From JAEZFI01 sp044508215 (GTDB lineage: Bacteria; Actinomycetota; Acidimicrobiia; Acidimicrobiales; Microtrichaceae), in the NCBI GenBank assembly GCA_044508215.1, contig JBIQID010000148.1:1-6524 (forward strand): 6,524 nucleotides of DNA, given 5' to 3'. The notes below the pieces were generated by a model. The model made no database searches and was not told where the DNA came from. It saw only the letters and a list, made by a program, of their open reading frames with translations. Positions 1 to 4,715 of this stretch are shown piece after piece (within the stretch, counting starts at the first letter, position 1; every line of letters starts with the position of its first letter). The position numbers and the translations under genes are program-made.

Positions 1-481
1 GCAGGAGGACGAGGAGCGGCTCGGCCTGCAGCCGCCGGAGGAGGAAGAGGAGCGCTCGGGCGGAGTCGGCGTCGATCCACTGGAGGTCGTCGACGAGGAG
101 GACCGTCGGCCGGTCGTCGACACCGATCGCTGCGAGTAGCTCGGCACCGGCGAGGAGCGGATCCGGAGCGGCCTCGTCACCCGGCTTGGCTGGGCGGGTC
201 CCCAGGGCGGACCACAGCTGGTCGAGCACGCCGAAGGGAAGGGACGCCTCCAGTTCCTCACCGCTGGAGGCGACGAGCTGGTGCGGTGGGGCGTCGCGCA
301 GGAAGCGGCGGACGAGCTGCGTCTTGCCGATGCCGGAGTGGCCCTCGATCCAGGCGATGCGGGGGGCGCCGGCAGCGGCGGCGTCGAGGCAGTGGGACAG
401 CCAGGTGAGCTCACGCGTCCGGCCGACGAACGGTCGCCGTCCGTCGCCTGGTCCGTCGTCGGTTCGCGGCGGGTCGTCCAC
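1..481 (-). CDS. AAA-type ATPase / probable LAL-family LuxR regulator, N-terminal part
   Basis: Partial: the gene runs off the left edge and 160 residues are visible. The GTG start at 481-479 is the only sensible one, because an in-frame TAG lies 14 codons upstream (523-521) with no other start codon between; a GGGAAGGGG purine run precedes it. After a short Pro/Asp-rich head comes RRPFVGRTRELTWL (residues 15-28), the usual entry to AAA_16/NACHT modules. A Walker A motif GHSGIGKT follows (47-54), then LPFGVLDQLW (81-90) and a Walker B TVLLVDDLQWID (126-137). This order is typical of large ATP-binding regulators (LAL/MalT-like, about 900 residues with a C-terminal LuxR HTH) and of some adenylate-cyclase-linked ATPases. 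The C-terminal effector domain is outside the window, so the DNA-binding role is inferred. It is transcribed divergently from the lipoprotein gene at 658. Confidence 0.85.
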   Translation of the reverse strand, partial: MDDPPRTDDGPGDGRRPFVGRTRELTWLSHCLDAAAAGAPRIAWIEGHSGIGKTQLVRRFLRDAPPHQLVASSGEELEASLPFGVLDQLWSALGTRPAKPGDEAAPDPLLAGAELLAAIGVDDRPTVLLVDDLQWIDADSARALLFLLRRLQAEPLLVLL

Positions 482-547
482 CGCCGGGCCCCTTCCCTCG
501 CCACCCCTGGTGGGCCGAACCTACCGGAGCACCGGCGCTTCCCGCAC

Positions 548-600
548 CACCCTGGGGTCGCGGAACTGGGGTCGCGCCCAGGGTGTCTCCCCGGGGACAC
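548..600. repeat. Nested direct and inverted repeats in divergent intergenic region
   Basis: An 11-bp direct repeat CTGGGGTCGCG occurs at 552-562 and 566-576 (14-bp period). It is bracketed by perfect 9-bp inverted arms CACCCTGGG (548-556) and CCCAGGGTG (577-585). Immediately after lies a near-palindrome (583-600) centred on TCCCCGGGGA. The block sits midway between the divergent starts at 481 and 658. It could be a shared operator for one or both promoters, or an RNA hairpin. No clear -35/-10 pair was identified beside it. Confidence 0.5.
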
Positions 601-657
601 CAGGGCGGCGGAGGCGCATCGTTGGTGGCAGAGCAACTGCCAGATGGAGGGACAACG

Positions 658-1065
658 ATGAAGTGGACGATCCGCACTGGGCTCGCTGCGCTCGCAGGCG
701 CCGGGTTGGCGATGACGGCCTGCACTCCCCCACCCGCCGCTCCGCCGGAGGAGCCGGCGAACGAGCCGCCGGTCGCGGTGGTGGTCAGCCCCGAAGGGAT
801 GCTGCCCTCGGGCGTGTTGCAGTTCCGTCACGCCTCGACGGACCCCGACGGCACGGTCGTGTCGTGCACCTGGACCATCGAGCCGTTCGACGTGCTCGGC
901 GACCAGAACTGGGAAGAGGACCAGTGCGAGTTCGACCGGTTCGTGCCGATCGGTACCCATTGGTTGACCCTCACCGTGACCGACGACGACGGCTCCACCG
1001 CCAGCGAGCGGGTCTTCCTTCAGACCATCCCCGGCGTTCCAGGCGACGACGACCTCCCTGACTGA
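658..1065 (+). CDS. Secreted PKD-like domain lipoprotein
   Basis: A 135-residue precursor. The ATG at 658 is chosen over an earlier in-frame start at 583 because GGAGGGA lies about 6 bases upstream and it gives a proper signal peptide: KWTIR, then a hydrophobic Ala/Gly/Leu core, then MTAC with the lipidatable Cys22. The lipobox is slightly unusual, with Met at -3. A Pro-rich linker (24-38) leads to one beta-sandwich-like domain with PKD signatures: NEPPVAVVVSP (35-45), HASTDPDG (58-65) and GTHWLTLTVTDDDGS (99-113). Cys70 and Cys90 could form a disulfide. PKD domains are extracellular protein- or polysaccharide-binding folds; the ligand here is unknown. The C-terminus is acidic (GDDDLPD). A GC hairpin follows 23 bases after the stop, suggesting a single-gene unit. 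Confidence 0.8.
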   Translation: MKWTIRTGLAALAGAGLAMTACTPPPAAPPEEPANEPPVAVVVSPEGMLPSGVLQFRHASTDPDGTVVSCTWTIEPFDVLGDQNWEEDQCEFDRFVPIGTHWLTLTVTDDDGSTASERVFLQTIPGVPGDDDLPD

Positions 1066-1088
1066 CACAGCAGGTTCGCCCGCCACCC

Positions 1089-1119
1089 TGGGCCCGGATC
1101 CCCCGTGGACCCGGGCCCA
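1089..1119 (+). terminator. GC-rich hairpin, probable terminator
   Basis: Perfect 9-bp arms TGGGCCCGG (1089-1097) and CCGGGCCCA (1111-1119). The stem continues inward, past one A/C mismatch, with TCC/GGA and a 5-base loop. It lies 23 bases after the lipoprotein stop. There is no T-tract, which is common for high-GC actinobacterial terminators. Confidence 0.6.
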
Positions 1120-1180
1120 CCCGCGTCTCGGGGCGAGGCGGTTGCCCTCGGTGGGGCTCCAACTCTCAAGCTGCGGATTC

Positions 1181-1208
1181 TTCGACGCCGATAACTGAGT
1201 TCTACGGT
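1181..1208 (+). promoter_or_regulatory. Probable promoter of the gene at 1257
   Basis: A TTCGAC -35-like element (1181-1186) and a TACGGT -10 element (1203-1208, matching TAnnnT) are separated by 16 bases. This predicts a transcript start near 1215 and a leader of about 40 bases holding GGGGAG (1243-1248) eight bases before the ATG. It is predicted from consensus only. Confidence 0.4.
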
Positions 1209-1217
1209 TGAACTCAG
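1195..1217. promoter_or_regulatory. Palindrome enclosing the -10 element, candidate operator
   Basis: Perfect 8-bp inverted arms CTGAGTTC (1195-1202) and GAACTCAG (1210-1217) flank a 7-base centre TACGGTT, which contains the candidate -10 hexamer. A dimeric repressor bound here would block the promoter. The regulator is not identifiable from this window. It could alternatively be a hairpin in a longer transcript. Confidence 0.45.
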
Positions 1218-1256
1218 CGGAACTGCCCCTCAGGCGAGGAACGGGGAGCGGGTGAG

Positions 1257-1616
1257 ATGAGCGGAAATCTGAACAGACGCAGGCACCTCGACAACCGCGG
1301 GCTCGCGCTCGCCGGTGCCGTGCTGTGCCTGCTCGGAGGGATGGCGTGCTCGAACCGCTGGGTCGGGACCGGCGTGGTCATCGACAAGCGCTACGAGGAA
1401 GCGCAGGTCACCTACCGCGAGTCGTGCGCTCCGGCTGTGCAGGGCGGGCAGGCGAACTGCACCCAGAAGCCGGAGGAGCGGCCCGAGCGCTGGACGCTCA
1501 CCGTGCGCGACGACGAAGGGAACGACCACGTCGTACGTGTGCGGGAGTCCACCTTCCGCCAGTGCGAGGTGGGGCACAGCTACACGATCAGCTACGGGCA
1601 CTGCGACGGGCCATAG
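1257..1616 (+). CDS. Small cysteine-containing lipoprotein, function unknown
   Basis: A 119-residue precursor; the ATG has GGGGAG eight bases upstream. The N-terminus is basic (NRRRHLDNR), followed by a hydrophobic core and LLGGMAC, giving a lipidated Cys31 (Gly at -3 is atypical but tolerated in high-GC Gram-positives). The mature part contains GTGVVIDKRYEE (37-48), ERWTLTVRDDEGNDHVVRV (77-95) and STFRQCEVGHSYTISY (98-113). This is a beta-rich pattern that I recall from small actinobacterial and phage-borne envelope proteins, but I cannot name a family. Four cysteines remain after the lipobox (57, 68, 103, 116), enough for two extracytoplasmic disulfides. It ends 39 bases before the DUF2277 gene and may share its transcript, although a small hairpin lies between them. 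Confidence 0.75.
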   Translation: MSGNLNRRRHLDNRGLALAGAVLCLLGGMACSNRWVGTGVVIDKRYEEAQVTYRESCAPAVQGGQANCTQKPEERPERWTLTVRDDEGNDHVVRVRESTFRQCEVGHSYTISYGHCDGP

Positions 1617-1618
1617 GG

Positions 1619-1638
1619 GTCGACGTGGCGGCGTCGAC
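1619..1638 (+). terminator. Short hairpin between the lipoprotein and DUF2277 genes
   Basis: Seven-base arms GTCGACG (1619-1625) and CGTCGAC (1632-1638) with a 6-base loop, starting two bases after the lipoprotein stop. It could be a weak terminator or attenuator, or an mRNA 3'-end stabiliser. There is no T-tract. Confidence 0.35.
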
Positions 1639-1655
1639 GGGCAACGATCTGGGGC

Positions 1656-1910
1656 ATGTGCCGAAACATCACGACCCTTCGAGGGCTCGAGCCCGAGGCG
1701 ACGCCTGAAGAGATCGAAGCTGCTGCCCGCCAGTACGTACGGAAGGTGAGCGGCGTGCAGTCGACGTCGACGGCGACCGAGGAGGCCTTCGAGCTCGCCG
1801 TCGCCCGGGTGACCGAAGCGACCGCTGACCTGCTCGCCTCGCTTCCCCCACGCCGTCAGCCGCCGCGCACGGTGCCGCCGCTGCGGAGGATCAACGCCGC
1901 CTCAGCCTGA
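1656..1910 (+). CDS. DUF2277 family protein
   Basis: Eighty-four residues. The start is fixed by the family-typical N-terminus MCRNI followed by TLRGLEPEATPEEIEAAA and the conserved QYVRKVSG (26-33), then a helical segment EEAFELAVARVTEATADLL (42-60). This matches DUF2277, a small mainly helical cytoplasmic family of about 70-90 residues and unknown function; the conserved N-terminal Cys-Arg-Asn is its hallmark. Here the last 20 or so residues are Pro/Arg-rich (PPRRQPPRTVPPLRR) and look disordered. The ribosome site is weak (CTGGGG directly before the ATG), so translation may depend on the upstream lipoprotein gene 39 bases away. Confidence 0.85.
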   Translation: MCRNITTLRGLEPEATPEEIEAAARQYVRKVSGVQSTSTATEEAFELAVARVTEATADLLASLPPRRQPPRTVPPLRRINAASA

Positions 1911-2120
1911 GCCGGGCGCTCCTTCCTGCGCACGGGCCGTGGCCGGCGACGACGCCAGGGGGCGACGACCGGTCAGTAGTTGGTTGGACCCTGCCGCCGA
2001 ACAGATGCGCTCGGGTAGAGCGCTCCGCGTCGATGAGACGCTGCTCTTCAATCTCGCGATCCTCGAAGAGCTCGAGGAACACCGTGGCGACGTTGCTGAG
2101 TCCTCCGCGGTAGGCGCCTG
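1911..2120. other. Unresolved stretch with open frames on both strands
   Basis: This stretch lies between the DUF2277 stop and the stop of the minus gene at 2121. The plus strand has an open frame from a GTG at 1939 containing DETLLFNLAILEELEEHRGD. The minus strand has an open frame (running down to a stop near 1891) containing VFLELFEDREIEEQRLIDAE. They are mirror readings in the same codon register, so at most one is real and G/C at third positions does not separate them. Neither has a clear ribosome site, and the plus frame would run on through the better-supported minus gene. It may be non-coding, or the remains of an extension of that minus gene in another frame. Confidence 0.3.
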
Positions 2121-2131
2121 TTACCGGCGCC
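2113..2131 (-). terminator. Hairpin at the 3' end of the minus-strand gene
   Basis: GGCGCC occurs at 2113-2118 and 2126-2131. The sequence is self-complementary, so the two copies form a 6-bp stem around a 7-base loop containing the TAA stop of the gene ending at 2121. It is a possible terminator, without a T-tract. Confidence 0.3.
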
Positions 2132-2429
2132 GCGTCGCGGGGTCGTTGTCGCTCGATCCGACCTTGACCCACGACCCTGCCGGCAGGAGTCGCGTCGCCT
2201 CGTCGAGGAAGGTCTCGCGGTACTCCGGCGAGGTGAAACGGAACGTCGCGACAAAGTCGTTCTTCCGCCATGCGCCTTCCTTGGTGCCACCCCACGGAAT
2301 GCTCTTCGGGATCTTCGACCCCTCGGCGAACTGCGAAAGGCTCCGAAGGCAGTGGAGGACGGCGAGGTCGTGCGTCTCGCACGACACACTGAAGTGGCAG
2401 CGTTCGTAATCTTCGTCCGGCACAGCCAT
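2121..2429 (-). CDS. Small hypothetical protein
   Basis: 102 residues if the ATG at 2429 is used. The purine run GGGAGAG abuts that ATG, which is too close for ideal spacing, so the GTG two codons later (2423) may be the real start. I recognise no family. The composition looks like a genuine soluble protein: a Cys/His-containing N-terminal half (CHFSVSCETHDLAVLHCL, 11-28), then GGTKEGAWRKNDFVATFRF (47-65), with a probable beta strand, and an amphipathic stretch PEYRETFLDEATRLLPAGSWVKV (68-90). The tail SDNDPATRRR is polar. Cys11, Cys17, His20 and Cys27 are not arranged as a known zinc motif. A 7-bp inverted repeat lies just upstream (2436-2463). Confidence 0.6.
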   Translation of the reverse strand: MAVPDEDYERCHFSVSCETHDLAVLHCLRSLSQFAEGSKIPKSIPWGGTKEGAWRKNDFVATFRFTSPEYRETFLDEATRLLPAGSWVKVGSSDNDPATRRR

Positions 2430-2435
2430 CTCTCC

Positions 2436-2463
2436 CGCTCGAGGGTCGACACCTTATCGAGCG
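2436..2463 (-). promoter_or_regulatory. Inverted repeat next to the ribosome site
   Basis: Arms CGCTCGA (2436-2442) and TCGAGCG (2457-2463) surround a 14-base loop, 7 bases upstream of the ATG at 2429 on the minus strand. On the mRNA the 3' arm touches the start of the purine-rich ribosome site, so the stem could dampen initiation. Alternatively it is a protein-binding site. Confidence 0.3.
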
Positions 2464-2526
2464 GCTGGCCCGAATCGCGCTGAGCCAAGGCGCAGATCGG
2501 CCTCACATTGTTCGTCTCGCGACCGT

Positions 2527-2691
2527 TCACCATCCCGCTGTCCAGCCCGGCCAAGGTTGCGTCTCCGCGATCTCGATCGCCCGCCGACGCTTCTTCGGCT
2601 TCGCCTCTTCTCCTTCTTTATCGGTGACGGTCAGCGGCCCATCGATCCGCTCGTCGACGAGGTGCACGGAGACGACCTCACCGGTTCCCAT
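2527..2691 (-). CDS. Small 54-residue hypothetical protein
   Basis: Starts at the ATG at 2691-2689, with GGGGG about 8 bases upstream. Longer in-frame versions reach into the lipase signal-peptide region and look non-coding. The sequence begins MGTGEVVSVHLVDERIDGPLTV, is followed by an acidic-basic block DKEGEEAKPKKRRRAIEI, and ends with a Trp-rich tail (residues Trp47, Trp50 and Trp54). Codon use fits the region. No family is recognised; the KPKKRRR patch could contact nucleic acid, but that is a guess. It lies head-to-head with the lipase gene (starts 92 bases apart), so the promoters may overlap. Confidence 0.45.
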   Translation of the reverse strand: MGTGEVVSVHLVDERIDGPLTVTDKEGEEAKPKKRRRAIEIAETQPWPGWTAGW

Positions 2692-2746
2692 CGACTGGAC
2701 CCCCACGCCGGCATCCTGACGTACCCTGCGCCCACGGGGGACCGCG

Positions 2747-2761
2747 CAGCAGGCACTGCTG
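2747..2761. promoter_or_regulatory. Short palindrome upstream of the lipase gene
   Basis: CAGCAG (2747-2752), a GCA loop and CTGCTG (2756-2761), ending 21 bases before the lipase ATG. It is a possible operator or 5'-leader hairpin. A TACCCT -10-like hexamer lies upstream at 2722-2727, but without a convincing -35. Confidence 0.25.
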
Positions 2762-2782
2762 TTGGGACGAGAGCGGGGAAGC

Positions 2783-3757
2783 ATGGTGAAGGCGGGGGCA
2801 ACGTCGCAGTCGTGGCGAAGGTGCGCGGTGCTCACCGCAATGGTCGTGGGGTTGGTGTCGACGGCGTGCACAACGCCGGCATCCACGGATGACGACAGGC
2901 TGCCGGTCACCTACAACATCCTTCCCTGGATCCGGGCCCTCTCGACCGACCCGACGGCGTCACCGCCCGGCGCCAACGACTGGAGCTGCGTGCCGTCGTC
3001 CGAGCACCCGAACCCGGTGGTGCTCGTCCACGGGCTGATCGCCACCCGCGCCTACTGGCAGACGCTCTCACCGCTCCTGAAGAACGAGGGCTACTGCGTG
3101 TTCGCCCTCACGTATGGCGCCTGGCCCGGTCAGCCCTGGAACGGCGGGCTGATGCCGATCCAGGAGTCCAGCGCCCAGCTGGCCGAGTTCGTCGACGATG
3201 TGCTGGCTGCCACAGGCGCCGAGCGCGTGGATCTCGTCGGGCACTCCGAGGGCACGATCATGCCGCAGCACTACCTGAAGTTCCGCGGTGGTGCCGGCAA
3301 GGTCGACAAGTTCGTCGCCCTCGCCCCGCTGTACACCGGCACCGACTTCCACGGCCTCATCCCGGTGTTCCTCGACGCCGCCCGGTTCGTCCAGGACCTG
3401 GGCATGCCGTTCAACGAATGGCTGGACGCCCGCTGCGCCGCATGCCGGCAGGTGCTCGCGGGATCCGACTTCTTCGCCGAGCTGTACGGCGACGGGATCT
3501 ACGCGGTCCCGGGCGTCACCTACACGACGATCATCTCCCGCCTCGACGAACTGGTCACGCCCTACACGATTGGGCACCTCGACGCTCCGAACGCGACGAA
3601 CTTCGTGCTCCAGGACGGGTGCGCCGCGGACCAGGCAGAGCACGGCGCCGTGGCGTGGACGCCCCGAGCGCTCACGATCGTGCTGAACGCGCTCGACCCG
3701 GCCCACCCCCGTCCCGTCCCATGCATCCCGACGATCTACGGGGTCGGCGTCCTCTGA
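2783..3757 (+). CDS. Secreted lipase/esterase, alpha/beta hydrolase fold
   Basis: A 324-residue precursor from the ATG at 2783. GGGGAA sits only a few bases upstream, so the GTG at 2786 is an equally possible start; a TTG at 2762 is less likely. The signal peptide has a basic head, a core AVLTAMVVGLVS and TAC with a candidate lipidated Cys29 (Ser at -3). The mature enzyme shows PVVLVHG (78-84, oxyanion-hole HG), YCVFALTYG (104-112), a nucleophile elbow VDLVGHSEG (149-157) with Ser155, an Asp in ISRLDELVTPY (Asp255) and a His in AEHGAVAW (His287), giving a complete Ser-Asp-His triad. This fits class 2 lipases and related actinobacterial extracellular esterases hydrolysing acylglycerols or other esters; the substrate cannot be told. 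Extra cysteines (for example CAACR, 218-222) suggest disulfides. It may be lipid-anchored or released. Confidence 0.88.
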   Translation: MVKAGATSQSWRRCAVLTAMVVGLVSTACTTPASTDDDRLPVTYNILPWIRALSTDPTASPPGANDWSCVPSSEHPNPVVLVHGLIATRAYWQTLSPLLKNEGYCVFALTYGAWPGQPWNGGLMPIQESSAQLAEFVDDVLAATGAERVDLVGHSEGTIMPQHYLKFRGGAGKVDKFVALAPLYTGTDFHGLIPVFLDAARFVQDLGMPFNEWLDARCAACRQVLAGSDFFAELYGDGIYAVPGVTYTTIISRLDELVTPYTIGHLDAPNATNFVLQDGCAADQAEHGAVAWTPRALTIVLNALDPAHPRPVPCIPTIYGVGVL

Positions 3758-3830
3758 TCGACCTCGACCTTCCCTCACAACCACCTGTTTCGTCGCGTCC
3801 GCGGACTGGATGATGACAAGTCGGACACCG

Positions 3831-3845
3831 GAGTGACGATCACTC
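3831..3845. terminator. Compact hairpin downstream of the lipase gene
   Basis: GAGTGA (3831-3836), CGA loop, TCACTC (3840-3845). It lies 73 bases after the lipase stop and could be its terminator or a short operator. There is no T-tract. Confidence 0.3.
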
Positions 3846-3970
3846 GCCCGTCGCAGTCGGCCGTCTGGCGCACGCTCTCCCCTCCGACTGCTCCGCCATC
3901 ATCGCCCCGGCGAGCGGTCGCGCGGAACGCGCAACTCCCCCGTCCAGCACCGAGATCACCTGACGCAGCC

Positions 3971-3992
3971 ATAAGAGTTCCTATAAGTGTTC
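3971..3992. promoter_or_regulatory. Direct repeats, candidate operator for the AbiEi-like regulator
   Basis: ATAAGAGTTC (3971-3980) and ATAAGTGTTC (3983-3992) match at 9 of 10 positions with a 12-bp period, ending at the edge of the -35 element. AbiEi-type antitoxins are known to repress their own operon by binding repeats near the promoter, so this is the natural candidate site. Binding is inferred. Confidence 0.5.
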
Positions 3993-4020
3993 TTTGCAGG
4001 TCGCCGAGAAGACTTATACC
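3993..4020 (+). promoter_or_regulatory. Promoter giving a probable leaderless transcript
   Basis: TTTGCA (-35, 3993-3998) and TATACC (-10, 4015-4020) are separated by 16 bases. The -10 ends only 8 bases before the ATG at 4029, so transcription should begin within about two bases of the start codon. No Shine-Dalgarno sequence is present. Leaderless mRNAs are common in Actinobacteria. Confidence 0.6.
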
Positions 4021-4028
4021 CTGTGCCC

Positions 4029-4715
4029 ATGTCGAAGACCTCCGTCTCGAGCAACGCGGTGCGCCGCTGGGGCGCAGGGACCGCAGCCGTGGTCCGGCTT
4101 CTGGTCGCGTCCGATGAGCCGATGACCGGAGTCGCCATCTCGACGGCGGTGGGCGTCACCCAACCGCGGGCCTCGCAGGTGCTCAAGCAGCTCGCCGACC
4201 TGAACGCTGTCACCGCGAGCCCCGACGGGTACCTCGGCGAAGCCTCGACCCTGCTCGACCTCTACCGCGCGCGGACCAGGCCGCACCTCGTCGAGCCCGA
4301 GTCCTACTGGTACAGCACCCGATCGCTCACCGAGCAGGCCGAGCGCGTTCGTGCCCTGGCCAAGGACCATGAAGCCATGATCACCTTCTCAGCCGACCTC
4401 GCCCCTGACCTCGTCGCACCATGGCGTCACCCCACCATCACGATCGGATACCTCAGCCATCGGCTGCCCGCAGCCGAGGCAGGGCTCGTCCCGGCGGAGG
4501 GCCGCGCCGATGCCAGCCTCATCCTGCGGTGGACCGACGACCACACCCTTTTGGCTTCCGCGCCGCCCTGGTCCAGCGAGGTCGGCGGGACCCCGGTCGT
4601 CGACCCGTGCCAGCAGTGGTGGGATCTGCACGACCTCGGTGGCGAGGACCGCGCCGAGGCCGCCGACCGCCTGCGCACGGCCATCCTCGCCCGAACTCTG
4701 CCGAGAACGAGATGA
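4029..4715 (+). CDS. Winged-HTH regulator, AbiEi-like antitoxin
   Basis: 228 residues. The ATG at 4029 is preferred over an in-frame GTG at 3987, which falls inside the repeat and promoter. Residues about 18-72 form a winged helix-turn-helix: AAVVRLLVASDEPMTGVAI, then the recognition helix region GVTQPRASQVLKQLADL (42-58), then a wing ending DGYLGEAS. The middle and C-terminal part (about 115-220) contains strands such as TITIGYL and ends in VVDPCQQWWDLHDLGG followed by an EAADRLRTAIL helix. That DP...W.DL..LGGR/E..EAA..L pattern is typical of the C-terminal domain of AbiEi-family type IV antitoxins. It overlaps the nucleotidyltransferase gene by four bases (ATGA), implying translational coupling. 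Predicted role: neutralise the partner's effect and repress the operon. It could instead be a plain transcriptional regulator of the neighbour. Confidence 0.7.
   Translation: MSKTSVSSNAVRRWGAGTAAVVRLLVASDEPMTGVAISTAVGVTQPRASQVLKQLADLNAVTASPDGYLGEASTLLDLYRARTRPHLVEPESYWYSTRSLTEQAERVRALAKDHEAMITFSADLAPDLVAPWRHPTITIGYLSHRLPAAEAGLVPAEGRADASLILRWTDDHTLLASAPPWSSEVGGTPVVDPCQQWWDLHDLGGEDRAEAADRLRTAILARTLPRTR

Larger units (their letters stand above)
3758..4028. other. Intergenic region with a hairpin and the AbiE-like promoter
   Basis: 271 bases without a convincing gene: open frames exist on both strands but have low-complexity Pro/Arg/Ser translations and no ribosome site. The left part holds a small hairpin (3831-3845). 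The right 60 bases become notably A/T-rich and contain direct repeats and a promoter for the operon starting at 4029. Confidence 0.5.

Noticed and set aside
622..641. TTGGTG and the small GGCAG/CTGCC hairpin before the gene at 658 as its promoter
   Set aside because: No -10 element lies at a suitable distance from TTGGTG, and the 5-bp hairpin is too short to argue for.
186..1061. Long plus-strand open frame through the regulator, the gap and the lipoprotein
   Set aside because: Its translation is Arg/Pro/Ser-rich low-complexity sequence, it runs antisense to a clear Walker A/B ATPase, and it is out of frame with the PKD lipoprotein.
3068..3784. 238-residue minus open frame opposite the lipase
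   Set aside because: It is a shadow of the lipase: the plus strand has the signal peptide and a complete catalytic triad, while the minus reading is Val/Gly/Arg-rich with no motif.
3775..3972. 65-residue minus and overlapping plus open frames in the 3758-4028 gap
   Set aside because: There is no ribosome site, the composition is low-complexity, and the plus frame runs through the promoter and repeats of the next operon.
4421..4711. N-terminal extension of the nucleotidyltransferase frame back to 4421
   Set aside because: It is the out-of-frame reading of the antitoxin gene, rich in Arg/Pro. The ATGA overlap at 4712 gives the natural start and a typical family length.
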